Shown one piece after another: positions 1 to 8,164 of a DNA stretch of 50,677 nt (position 1 is its first letter; each line of letters begins with the position of its first letter). This DNA is from Pusillimonas minor (lineage in GTDB: Bacteria; Pseudomonadota; Gammaproteobacteria; Burkholderiales; Burkholderiaceae_B). A program made the translations under genes and the position numbers. Under the pieces are notes generated by a model. That model worked only from the letters and a program-made list of their open reading frames with translations. It was not told where the DNA came from and made no database searches. The stretch spans positions 1 to 50,677 of the forward strand of contig NZ_JACJUU010000015.1 in NCBI RefSeq assembly GCF_014237865.1, in the 5' to 3' direction.

Positions 1-68
1 CGAGGAACCAGCGATTCCAGCGTCACCATCTCAAGCTCATGCTGATAGGCAGTAGGTTCTTTTAGCAT
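1..68 (-). mobile_element. 5' end of an IS transposase gene (IS1182-like), cut by the window edge
   Basis: On the minus strand an ATG at 68 opens a frame that stays open to the window edge. It encodes 22 complete residues beginning MLKEPTAYQHELEMVTLESL. From memory of the family, an opening of this shape (MLK..., then ...ELEMVTLE.LVP...) is typical of IS1182-type DDE transposases, where it is followed by the conserved DHLLR segment that would lie outside the window. The rest of the element, its other end and any target duplication cannot be seen. Family assignment rests on 22 residues only, so another IS family with a similar N-terminus is possible. Confidence 0.6.
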
Positions 69-80
69 GCCCCATTATGA

Positions 81-110
81 ACAAACCCTCGGTTTTACGC
101 GAGGGTTTGT
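81..110. repeat. 11-bp perfect hairpin beside the IS
   Basis: Positions 81-91 and 100-110 are perfectly complementary (arm ACAAACCCTCG) around an 8-nt loop. There is no clean U-run on either strand. Such hairpins near IS ends are known to block transcription or translation entering the element from outside. It lies between the transposase start and the end of gabD, so it could serve either. Confidence 0.6.
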
Positions 111-120
111 CAGCAATCTG

Positions 121-148
121 AGCCAACCCTAAAACGGTTGGCTTTTTT
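121..148 (+). terminator. Intrinsic terminator
   Basis: An 8-bp stem (121-128 with 136-143, arm AGCCAACC) with a 7-nt loop is followed by a run of six T at 143-148. The T-run is on the plus strand, so it would stop rightward transcription. No rightward gene is visible to its left, so it probably insulates the IS or ends a gene outside the window. Confidence 0.7.
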
Positions 149-223
149 GTTGCGTAGCCGGCAGGGCGCTGCAATAAACGGCTTTTTCCGGCTTCGCTCT
201 TTGGCTTGCTGTGCGTTAACGCC

Positions 224-1693
224 TTACAGCCCACCCATAGCCATGTATTTAAGCTCCAGGTACTCGTCTATCCCGTGACGTGAGCCCTCGCGGCCCAAAC
301 CCGAGTGCTTGATACCGCCAAACGGGGCGACTTCAGATGAGATGGCGCCGGTGTTGATGCCCACCATACCGTATTCAAGTGCTTCGCCCACCCGCCAGGC
401 CCGGCCGATGTCGCGCGTGTAAAAATACGCGGCCAGGCCGTATTCGGTATCGTTGGCCATGGCAATGGCCTGTTCTTCGGTATCGAAGCGGAATACGGCC
501 GAGACCGGGCCAAAAATTTCCTGACGGGCAATATCCATGTCCTGGGTCAGGTTGGCAAGTACGGTCGGCTCGAACCACAGGGTGTCTGGGCTGCGACGTT
601 TGCCGCCGGTGTGCAGCTGCGCCCCTTTCTGGGTGGCGTCCGAAATCAGTCGTTCGACTTTCTGCACGGCAGCGTCGTTGATCAGCGGGCCTTGCACAAC
701 ACCGTCTTCCAGGCCGCTGCCCACCTTCAGGGTTTGGGTGGCCGCCGTCAGTTTTTCGACGAAGCGGTCATAAACGCCCGACTGCACCAGAAACCGATTG
801 ACGCAGATGCAGGTTTGGCCAGTGTTGCGGTATTTGGCGGCCATGGCGCCCTTGACGGCAGCGTCGATGTCGGCGTCGTCGAAGACAATGAATGGTGCAT
901 TGCCGCCCAACTCAAGCGACAATTTTTTAAGCGTTGGGGCGCATTGCTCCATAAGCAGCTTGCCTACCGGGGTAGAGCCGGTAAAAGACAGTTTTCGCAC
1001 AATGGGGTTGCTGCAGAGCTCGGCGCCAATGGTTTTGGCATCGCCGGTCACAATATTGAACACCCCGGCGGGGATACCTGCACGTTCGGCCAGCTCGGCC
1101 AGTGCCAGGGCCGATAAAGGCGTAAGTTCGGCCGGCTTCAGTACCAGCGTGCAGCCTGCGGCCAAGGCGGGTGCCGCCTTGCGGGTAATCATGGCCGACG
1201 GAAAGTTCCAGGGGGTAATGGCGGCGCAAACGCCGACCGGCTGCTTGACCACCACGTAGCGCGTGTTGGGCGCCGGGGAGGGGATGACTTCGCCGTAGGC
1301 GCGCTTGCCTTCTTCGGCAAACCATTCAATAAACGAGGCTGCGTACCCGATTTCGCCGATGGCTTCGGCCAGGGGTTTGCCTTGCTCCAGCGTCATGATG
1401 CGTGCCAGATCGGCCTTGTGTTCCAGCATCAGTTCGTACCAGCGACGCAAATAGCGTGCGCGCTCGGCGGCAGTGAGCGCACGCCACGCCGGCAAGGCCC
1501 GATGGGCGGCATCTATCGCCTGGCGTGTTTCGTCGGTGCCGGCATCGGGAACGTGGGCCAGAACCTGGCCACTGGCCGGGTCGAGTACGGCCAGCGTCTT
1601 GCCGGCGTTGGCGTCGCGCCACTGGCCATCGACATAACATTGGGTGCGCAACAGGGTAGGGTCTTGCAACTGGAATGTGGTGGCAGTGGTCAT
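224..1693 (-). CDS. gabD: NAD(P)-dependent succinate-semialdehyde dehydrogenase
   Basis: Cytosolic aldehyde dehydrogenase of 489 residues, predicted to oxidise succinate semialdehyde to succinate at the end of GABA (and related 4-aminobutyrate/putrescine) breakdown. The ALDH pattern is complete: the PWNFP segment of the cofactor fold near 161-165, the general base in LELGG (Glu261) and the nucleophile in TGQTC (Cys295), each offset by seven from the positions I know for E. coli GabD. The C-terminal PFGGIKHSGLGREG stretch is typical of the GabD branch and argues against betaine-aldehyde or phenylacetaldehyde dehydrogenases. The gene starts 12 bp after the stop of the upstream transporter, so it is likely cotranscribed with metG and the CDF gene. 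Substrate is inferred from family resemblance. Confidence 0.88.
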   Translation of the reverse strand: MTTATTFQLQDPTLLRTQCYVDGQWRDANAGKTLAVLDPASGQVLAHVPDAGTDETRQAIDAAHRALPAWRALTAAERARYLRRWYELMLEHKADLARIMTLEQGKPLAEAIGEIGYAASFIEWFAEEGKRAYGEVIPSPAPNTRYVVVKQPVGVCAAITPWNFPSAMITRKAAPALAAGCTLVLKPAELTPLSALALAELAERAGIPAGVFNIVTGDAKTIGAELCSNPIVRKLSFTGSTPVGKLLMEQCAPTLKKLSLELGGNAPFIVFDDADIDAAVKGAMAAKYRNTGQTCICVNRFLVQSGVYDRFVEKLTAATQTLKVGSGLEDGVVQGPLINDAAVQKVERLISDATQKGAQLHTGGKRRSPDTLWFEPTVLANLTQDMDIARQEIFGPVSAVFRFDTEEQAIAMANDTEYGLAAYFYTRDIGRAWRVGEALEYGMVGINTGAISSEVAPFGGIKHSGLGREGSRHGIDEYLELKYMAMGGL

Positions 1694-1705
1694 GCTCAGC
1701 TCCGT

Positions 1706-2638
1706 TCAGGAAGGTGGGTTGGGGGCGGCCTGGGCGCGAGTGGTGATGTCGACCGGGTCGAAGTGGGTCATGACATCGAGTACGGGCTCGTTCTCGATGA
1801 CACGGCGACGCGCCTCGACGGCGATGTCGTGGCCCTGGGCGATGGTAAGTGTGGCATCCATTTCAAGATCGACCTCGACCCAGATCATGTCGCCCAGCTT
1901 GCGGGTTTTCAGATCGTGAACACCCTGGACACCGGGGGTAGACAGCAGGTGCGTGCGGATGCGGTTTTCGGTGTCGTCGTCGACGGCGCGGTCCATCAGG
2001 TCGCTGAAGGCATTGTAAAAAAACTTCCAGCCCATGCGCCCGATCATGAGCCCGACGATAAGCGCCGCAAGCGGGTCGGCCATGGGAAAGCCCATCATGT
2101 TGGCGCCAATACCCACGACCACCACCAGCGACGACGCCGCGTCGGAGCGTGCGTGCCAGGCGTTGGCAATCAGCATGCTGGAACGGACCCGTTCGCCCAC
2201 CCTGAGCAAATAGCGGAACAGCCATTCTTTGCAGGCCAACGTCAAAATGCCTGCGACCAGCGCGGCCCAATGCACCTGCGGGATGAGTGCCGGGTCTTGC
2301 AGCTTGCTGAAGGCCGCCCAAAGCATGCCAATGCCCACGACCAGCAGCAGTACGCCCAGTACCAGAGAAGCGGCTGTTTCGAACCGCAGGTGGCCGTAGT
2401 GATGGTCGGCGTCGGGGGCTTTTTGCCCCTGCTTGTTGGCCACCAGCACCACAAAGTCAGACAGCAGATCGGACAGTGAGTGCACCGCGTCGGCCACCAG
2501 GGCCTGCGACTGTGCAAAAACGCCAATGATGGCTTGAGCAATGGTTAAAACAACATTGACCACCACACTGACCCAGGTGCTGAACTGCCCCTGGGCATAC
2601 CGTGACGTGTGTGGAGGCTCGGCCGTGTGTTTGTTCAT
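1706..2638 (-). CDS. Cation diffusion facilitator (CDF) family metal exporter
   Basis: Inner-membrane CDF transporter, 310 residues, expected to export divalent metal (Zn, Fe or Mn) against protons as a dimer. Several hydrophobic helices occupy about residues 20-220, followed by a cytoplasmic ferredoxin-like domain. The transport site is recognisable as HxxxD in two helices: His53/Asp57 (AVHSLSD) and His162/Asp166 (NAWHARSD). A His-rich DADHHYGH loop (76-83) lies between helices. The start codon overlaps the stop of metG by one base (TAATG), which points to translational coupling. Which metal it carries cannot be read from the sequence; the FieF/MamB-type subgroup is a guess. Confidence 0.9.
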   Translation of the reverse strand: MNKHTAEPPHTSRYAQGQFSTWVSVVVNVVLTIAQAIIGVFAQSQALVADAVHSLSDLLSDFVVLVANKQGQKAPDADHHYGHLRFETAASLVLGVLLLVVGIGMLWAAFSKLQDPALIPQVHWAALVAGILTLACKEWLFRYLLRVGERVRSSMLIANAWHARSDAASSLVVVVGIGANMMGFPMADPLAALIVGLMIGRMGWKFFYNAFSDLMDRAVDDDTENRIRTHLLSTPGVQGVHDLKTRKLGDMIWVEVDLEMDATLTIAQGHDIAVEARRRVIENEPVLDVMTHFDPVDITTRAQAAPNPPS

Positions 2639-4710
2639 TAACTGATGCGCATGCCGGGTTCGGCCCCGGAGACAGGCTCAAGAATATAAATACCGGGGTT
2701 GGTGTTTTCGTCGGCGTGACTGGCTGCCAGCACCATGCCTTCAGACACCCCAAACCGCATTTTGCGCGGGGCCAGGTTGGCCACGACAACGGTTAGCTTG
2801 CCGACCAGGTCCTCGGGCTTGTAGGCAGCCTTGATGCCCGAAAAAATCTGGCGGTTCCGGCCTTCGCCAACGTCGAGCATGAGCCGCAGTAGTTTGTCAG
2901 ACCCGTCGACTTCGGTGCATTCAACAATGCGCGCAATGCGCAGGTCGATTTTTGCGAAATCTTTGAAGTCAATGGTGTCGGCAATGGCCTCGCCGCCGGG
3001 TTTGGGGGCTTCTACCACTGGGGGCTCGAACAGGTCTTCTAGCATCTGTGGCTCGACGCGCTGCATGAGGTGTTTGAATGCATTGATTTTGGAAGGCAGC
3101 TGGGTGGCGTCGGCCCACTGATAGTGGTCGGCATCGGCGAACAGTTCTTGGGCGACGCGGGCGGTAAGTACCGGCAAAATGGGGCTTAGCATGACCGACA
3201 AGGCCTTGAAGCCGGCTAAAGCGCGCGAGCAAATGTCTTGCAGCTGTGCTTTTTGCTCGGGGGTGGCCTGGGCAATGCCTTTGGCCAATACCCACGGCTG
3301 AGCCGTATCGAAGGCCTGGTTCAGACGGTCGGCGTAAGCCATGGCCGTACGCACGGCACGGCCGTATTCGCGGGCTTCAAGGTCGGCCTGAACAGACGCG
3401 ACGACCTCGGCAATGTCGTTGGTCAAGCCAACGGTGTCGCCGACATAGCCCAGTTGCCCCTCGAAGTACTTGCTGATGAAGTTGGCCGCCCGGCTGGCAA
3501 TATTGACGTATTTGCCGACCAGGTCGCTGTTGACCCGTGCGATGAAGTCATCGGGGTTGAAATCTAGGTCTTCGACGCGGGCATTTAGTTTGGCGGCGAT
3601 GTAATAGCGCATCCATTCGGCGTTCATGCCCAGTTCGAGGTAACGCAGCGGCGAAATCCCGGTGCCACGGCTCTTTGACATTTTCTCGCCGCTGACGGTA
3701 ATGAAGCCGTGTACGTGTAATTGGTCGGGCACCTTGCGGCCCGAAAACTTCAGGGTGGCGGGCCAGAACAGGGCATGGAAATAAACGATGTCTTTGCCAA
3801 TAAAGTGAACCTGTTCGGTGGTGCTGTCGGGCGCGACAAGCGCATCGTAATCAAGGCCTTGCTTGGCACAGTAGGCCTTAAGTGAAGCCAGGTAGCCAAT
3901 AGGCGCGTCTAGCCACACATAGAAGTACTTGCCCGGGGCGTCGGGGATTTCAATACCAAAGTAGGGCGCATCGCGCGAGATATCCCAGTCGGCCAGGTTG
4001 GCTTCGCTGTCGGCCTCGCCCGAGCCCAGCCATTCGCGGGTTTTGGCCAAAATTTCGTTTTGCAGGCGCTTTTGGCCACGGGTGTTCGTACCGGTTGTCC
4101 ATTCTTGCAAAAACGCCACGCAGCGCGGGTCGGACAAATTAAAGAAGTAATGCTCGGAGCTTTTTAGGACGGGCGTGGCTTTGGTAAGCGTTGAATACGG
4201 CTTGATCAGGTCGGTGGGTGCATATACCGCGCCGCACGACTCGCACGAATCGCCGTATTGGTCGGGCGCATGGCATTTGGGGCATTCGCCCTTGATGTAG
4301 CGGTCGGGCAGGAACATGCCCTTGACCGGATCGTAAAACTGTTCGATTTGGCGGGTGCTGATCAGCCCCTGGGCTTTAAGCGCCTTGTAAATACTTTGCG
4401 ACAGTTCGACGTTTTCGGGCGAATCGGTGGAGTGCCAGTGGTCGAACTGGATGTGAAAGCCATTCAGGTATTGGGGACGTTCGTTGGCGTAGCGTTGCAC
4501 CAGCGCCTGGGGCGTAATGCCCTCGGCCTCGGCCTTGAGCATGATGGGGGCGCCGTGAGCGTCGTCGGCCCCGACAAAGTGTACGGTATGACCCGCCATT
4601 CGCATGGTGCGCACCCAAATGTCGGCCTGGATATACTCCATGATGTGGCCGATATGGAACGAGCCGTTGGCGTAGGGAAGTGCTGTGGTAACGAATAGGG
4701 TGCGCGACAT
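2638..4710 (-). CDS. metG: Methionyl-tRNA synthetase
   Basis: Cytosolic class I aminoacyl-tRNA synthetase, 690 residues, charging tRNA-Met for elongation and initiation. Seen in order: the HIGH motif at 19-22, the zinc knuckle cysteines 143/146 and 156/159, KMSKS at 343-347, the anticodon-binding helical domain, and a C-terminal EMAP-like tRNA-binding domain from about 585 to the end ([12 protein letters not shown]). Length matches the long, dimeric bacterial form with this C-terminal domain. It heads a leftward row with the CDF and gabD genes. On the minus strand a TACAAT hexamer (4749-4754) lies 39 bp before the ATG and is a possible -10, though I see no convincing -35. Confidence 0.97.
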   Translation of the reverse strand: MSRTLFVTTALPYANGSFHIGHIMEYIQADIWVRTMRMAGHTVHFVGADDAHGAPIMLKAEAEGITPQALVQRYANERPQYLNGFHIQFDHWHSTDSPENVELSQSIYKALKAQGLISTRQIEQFYDPVKGMFLPDRYIKGECPKCHAPDQYGDSCESCGAVYAPTDLIKPYSTLTKATPVLKSSEHYFFNLSDPRCVAFLQEWTTGTNTRGQKRLQNEILAKTREWLGSGEADSEANLADWDISRDAPYFGIEIPDAPGKYFYVWLDAPIGYLASLKAYCAKQGLDYDALVAPDSTTEQVHFIGKDIVYFHALFWPATLKFSGRKVPDQLHVHGFITVSGEKMSKSRGTGISPLRYLELGMNAEWMRYYIAAKLNARVEDLDFNPDDFIARVNSDLVGKYVNIASRAANFISKYFEGQLGYVGDTVGLTNDIAEVVASVQADLEAREYGRAVRTAMAYADRLNQAFDTAQPWVLAKGIAQATPEQKAQLQDICSRALAGFKALSVMLSPILPVLTARVAQELFADADHYQWADATQLPSKINAFKHLMQRVEPQMLEDLFEPPVVEAPKPGGEAIADTIDFKDFAKIDLRIARIVECTEVDGSDKLLRLMLDVGEGRNRQIFSGIKAAYKPEDLVGKLTVVVANLAPRKMRFGVSEGMVLAASHADENTNPGIYILEPVSGAEPGMRIS

Positions 4711-4728
4711 GGGCAGGCGTATTTATCA

Positions 4729-4753
4729 ACAATAGAAACGAAGCCTCTATTGT
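4729..4753. repeat. 8-bp inverted repeat in the metG leader
   Basis: ACAATAGA (4729-4736) and TCTATTGT (4746-4753) form a perfect 8-bp stem with a 9-nt loop, 19 bp upstream of metG. It overlaps the possible -10 box of metG, so it may be an operator or a 5' leader hairpin. No U-run follows it in either direction. Confidence 0.5.
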
Positions 4754-4828
4754 AATGAATCGCCTGCCAAGGTGTTCGGGGGTAAACGCCCCGGCAGGGC
4801 CGGCGCCAACCCGGCGCGATTAGGCCCT

Positions 4829-5113
4829 TTAGCGGATTTCGCGCATTTCGACGTCGACGACGTCGGCTTTGTTAAAGCGCGAAGCTTGTTTGGCCGCACC
4901 TGGGCGATACCGGCCTGCACTGGCGGCGGCCGCACGCTGGCGTGCCTCCCAGTAGGCGCGGGCGCCAAACGGCCTGCCTTTAATTTTTGCCACAATGTAC
5001 AAAATACCAATGGCAATGGCGGTAGACACCATAAAAATAAACGCCATGGCCATGCCGAAAATGGCAAGTACAAAAAACAGCAGACCGCGAAGAATTTGAG
5101 TGAATGTATTCAT
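4829..5113 (-). CDS. Small membrane protein of unknown function
   Basis: 94 residues starting MNTFTQILRG. A strongly hydrophobic stretch from about 8 to 40 could form one or two transmembrane helices. It is followed by a basic, Ala/Arg-rich cytoplasmic tail (about 45-94). I chose the inner ATG because an upstream in-frame ATG at 5158 would add 15 polar residues ahead of an otherwise normal membrane start. It lies between metG and the divergent apbC gene, 118 bp upstream of metG. I do not recognise the family. Reading frame and membrane pattern look real; function is unknown. Confidence 0.6.
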   Translation of the reverse strand: MNTFTQILRGLLFFVLAIFGMAMAFIFMVSTAIAIGILYIVAKIKGRPFGARAYWEARQRAAAASAGRYRPGAAKQASRFNKADVVDVEMREIR

Positions 5114-5219
5114 AAGATTAAGTATGACATTTTTGCGGGGAAAAGTTCCAGTCCCCAAGAATCACGGCAATCCGCTATGCTTTGACTTTAGCTGAAAACA
5201 ATACCTGCAAGGCCACACC

Positions 5220-6302
5220 ATGAGCTTTACCGTAGAGCAAATCCAGACACTATTGTCCGACGTTGTCGACCCGAACACGCAAAAAAAACTGGGCCCAATC
5301 GTAAAAAAAAGTGAGATCGTCATCGACGGCTCGGTTCTTAAGCTTAATCTGGCGTTAGGCTACCCGGTTTTCAATGGGGTCGACGCACTTCGGCAATCGA
5401 TTGAAACCGTTTTGGCCGGAGCCGGGTTGTCGCTCGAGCGCCTCGATTGCACGCTTGCGGTCGAAACCCACGCTGTGCAGCGCGGCCTTAAGCCGCTGCC
5501 TAATGTGCGCAATATTATTGCCGTGGCTTCGGGTAAAGGGGGCGTGGGCAAAAGCACGACGTCGGTCAACCTGGCGCTGGCGCTGCGTGCACAGGGGGCC
5601 AAAGTGGGGTTGCTCGACGCCGATATTTACGGCCCCAGCGTACCCATTATGCTGGGCCTGTCGGGCAAACCCGAAAGTCGCGACAACAAAACCATGGAGC
5701 CGCTGGTAGGGCACGGCATCGAAGCCAACTCCATCGGTTTCCTTATCGACCCTGACGCGGCGGCTATTTGGCGTGGCCCGATGGTTAGTCAGGCCCTCGA
5801 ACAGTTGCTGCGCCAAACCAATTGGGGCGACCTCGATTACCTGATCATCGACATGCCCCCCGGCACGGGCGATATCGCGCTGACGTTATCTCAAAAAGTG
5901 CCGCTCACCGCGGCGGTTATCGTCACCACCCCGCAAGACCTCGCCCTGGCCGACGCTCGCAAAGGGTTACAAATGTTTCGTAAAGTCGATGTTCCGGTGC
6001 TGGGCATCGTCGAAAATATGGCCATGCATATTTGTTCCAACTGCGGTCACGCCGAACCGATTTTTGGCGAGCATGGCGGTCAGCATCTGGCGGCCGAATT
6101 TAATTTGCCCTGGTTGGGGTCTTTGCCTTTGGCCATGAGTATCCGGTCTCAAACCGATGCCGGTACACCTACAGTCGTGTCCGACCCGCAAAGCGACGCC
6201 GCGGCCGAATATCAGCGCATTGCGCACAAGGTGGCGGTACTGGTGGCGGCGTTGCCTAAAGATATGGCGGCCAAGATGCCGTCTGTCGTTGTTCAACACT
6301 AA
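5220..6302 (+). CDS. apbC: Mrp/ApbC-type iron-sulfur cluster carrier P-loop ATPase
   Basis: Cytosolic 360-residue member of the Mrp/NBP35 family, which carries [4Fe-4S] clusters to apoproteins. An N-terminal MIP18/DUF59-like domain (about 1-85) precedes the deviant Walker A GKGGVGKST (105-113). The cluster-binding CxxC is Cys272/Cys275 (ICSNC). DMPPGTGD is the Switch II-like motif typical of the family. It starts right after an A-rich stretch (CTGCAAGGCCACACC) with a weak AAGG ribosome site. The next gene, tamA, begins 9 bp after its stop, so the three genes apbC-tamA-tamB probably share a transcript even though their jobs differ. Confidence 0.93.
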   Translation: MSFTVEQIQTLLSDVVDPNTQKKLGPIVKKSEIVIDGSVLKLNLALGYPVFNGVDALRQSIETVLAGAGLSLERLDCTLAVETHAVQRGLKPLPNVRNIIAVASGKGGVGKSTTSVNLALALRAQGAKVGLLDADIYGPSVPIMLGLSGKPESRDNKTMEPLVGHGIEANSIGFLIDPDAAAIWRGPMVSQALEQLLRQTNWGDLDYLIIDMPPGTGDIALTLSQKVPLTAAVIVTTPQDLALADARKGLQMFRKVDVPVLGIVENMAMHICSNCGHAEPIFGEHGGQHLAAEFNLPWLGSLPLAMSIRSQTDAGTPTVVSDPQSDAAAEYQRIAHKVAVLVAALPKDMAAKMPSVVVQH

Positions 6303-6310
6303 AGTTATCC

Positions 6311-8164
6311 ATGCCGTTGGGGGTATTCTGCGCACGTGATCGGGGTTCAGGCAGGCGTGGGCTTGGCCGGGCAAGGCCCAGCCGGTTGGCCGTGTTGGCC
6401 CGGCGCCTGTTGCTTGCTTTGGGGCTGGCAGGCACGCAGCTGGCGTGGGCCGCCAAGCCCGAAGTCATTATCGACCCCGGCGGGGTGCCGCCCGAAGCCT
6501 TGCAGTCCATCATGGGCGCCATTGATGCCATTACGCGTCTGGCCGAAGACCAGGATGGCGGCGAGGTTTCGCGGCTGCGTCGTCGCGCGCGTGACGCCAC
6601 GTTGTCGGCGCTCGAAACCCAGGGTTATTTTGCGTCCAGGGTCGATCTGGTCGTCGGCCAAGACTATGCCGGTGAAACCTGGGAGATCACAATCGACCCG
6701 GGGCCGCGCGCCCAGGTTGGGCAGGTCGACATTCGTTTCTTGGGCAAAATCGCCGAGCCCGAGTTCGCCGATCGTGTGCGTTTGCTTGAAGAAGACTGGC
6801 CGCTTGACGAAGGGATGCCGTTTATCAACGAGTCCTGGAGCAAGGCCAAGTCTGACCTCATTACCGAGGTAAGCCGCAAAGACTTTTTGCTGGCCCGCAT
6901 GGTGCAGTCGCAAGCCACCGTTCAGGCAGAAGACGCCCGGGCCGATCTTGACGTCCAGGTTGATAGCGGCCCGCGTGTACGCATGGGCGAACTAACCCTT
7001 ATAGGCTTGAAGCGCGTACCACCCAAGCTGATTGAGCGCTACGTGCGTTATACCCCGGGCGATGCCTACGATCAGGACAAGCTCGACGACTGGCAACAGG
7101 CGCTGCAGTCAACGGCGTTTTTTCGTGGCGCTTTCGTCGTCATGGACAGTCGGGCCGATCAGCGCGTGCAACGCCCGGACGGCGATGTCGAAATGCCGGT
7201 GGTCGTCCGGGTAACCGAGGCCCCTGCCCGCGTATACACGGCGTCGCTGGGTTTTGATACCGACAACGGGGCGCGTGTCGAAGGCCTGTATCGCCAGAAT
7301 GTGGTGTTTGGCCAGCCTGTTTGGACTGAAACGGGGCTGGGCGTCGATAAAAACCGTCAGCGTTTCTTTTTTGATGTACACCTGCCCCCCGATACGCGTG
7401 GCTACACCGACAGTTTTGGTGTCCTGGCCAGCCATTCCGACATCGAAGGCCTGGATACAACCCGTTATGGTCTGGGGTGGCGACGCAATCAGACACGCAA
7501 AGCCGCCGGTAATAGTCGGGTCGAGTACGAAACCCAGTGGAGTCTGGTGGCTGCACAAGACGAAACCAAAATCGCGGGCGCCGAATCGTACCGCGTCCCG
7601 ACCATGGTGGCAGGCTGGCAGTGGTTGCGTCGCGACGTTAACGACAAGTACGACCCGCGCGAAGGCAATTTAGTTGATTTTGGCGTAGGGGCCGGCGTAA
7701 CGCTCGACCGCGGCGAGCCGTTTTACAAAACCAGTTTGCGCGGGCAGCAATGGTGGCCGGTCGGGCGCCGCGACGTGTTTACCGTGCGTGCCGAAGTGGG
7801 TAAGGTCTGGTCGCAAACCGAACGTCTGCCCGAAGATTTCGGGTTTCGTACCGGCGGGGCACGAACCATTCGCGGTTATGGTTACAACAGCATTGGTATT
7901 CCCAGGGGCGATGCCATTATTGGTGCGCCCACGCTAGCCTGGGCCAGTATCGAATACATGCATTTTTTTACCGAGCAGTTGGGCATGCGGGCATTTTTTG
8001 ACGCGGGCGATGCGGCGCCATCGTTTCGCGACATGGAAATGCACTATGGCTATGGTTTGGGCGCCGTATTGCGCACGCCGGCCGGGCCATTTGCGGTCGA
8101 CCTGGCTTATGGCCAGCGCGATCGCCGCCTGAAACTGCATTTTTCCCTGAGTGTGGCATTTTGA
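6311..8164 (+). CDS. tamA: TamA, Omp85-family outer-membrane translocation and assembly protein
   Basis: 617 residues with an N-terminal signal peptide (basic start, hydrophobic core to about 47, cleavage near AWA-AKPEV). POTRA-like repeats follow over about residues 55-260, then a beta-barrel domain to a C-terminal phenylalanine (SLSVAF), the usual outer-membrane signature. TamA in the outer membrane and TamB in the inner membrane form the translocation and assembly module, implicated in autotransporter insertion and in lipid transport to the outer membrane. The stop overlaps the start of tamB. The ATG used has only a weak ribosome site; the region before the hydrophobic core is rather long and Arg-rich, so a later non-ATG start cannot be excluded. 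Confidence 0.9.
   Translation: MPLGVFCARDRGSGRRGLGRARPSRLAVLARRLLLALGLAGTQLAWAAKPEVIIDPGGVPPEALQSIMGAIDAITRLAEDQDGGEVSRLRRRARDATLSALETQGYFASRVDLVVGQDYAGETWEITIDPGPRAQVGQVDIRFLGKIAEPEFADRVRLLEEDWPLDEGMPFINESWSKAKSDLITEVSRKDFLLARMVQSQATVQAEDARADLDVQVDSGPRVRMGELTLIGLKRVPPKLIERYVRYTPGDAYDQDKLDDWQQALQSTAFFRGAFVVMDSRADQRVQRPDGDVEMPVVVRVTEAPARVYTASLGFDTDNGARVEGLYRQNVVFGQPVWTETGLGVDKNRQRFFFDVHLPPDTRGYTDSFGVLASHSDIEGLDTTRYGLGWRRNQTRKAAGNSRVEYETQWSLVAAQDETKIAGAESYRVPTMVAGWQWLRRDVNDKYDPREGNLVDFGVGAGVTLDRGEPFYKTSLRGQQWWPVGRRDVFTVRAEVGKVWSQTERLPEDFGFRTGGARTIRGYGYNSIGIPRGDAIIGAPTLAWASIEYMHFFTEQLGMRAFFDAGDAAPSFRDMEMHYGYGLGAVLRTPAGPFAVDLAYGQRDRRLKLHFSLSVAF

Noticed and set aside
1382-2479. 365-codon plus-strand frame across gabD and the CDF gene
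   Set aside because: It is antisense to two well-recognised enzymes with intact motifs and is rich in Gln/His/Gly/Arg as expected of a shadow.
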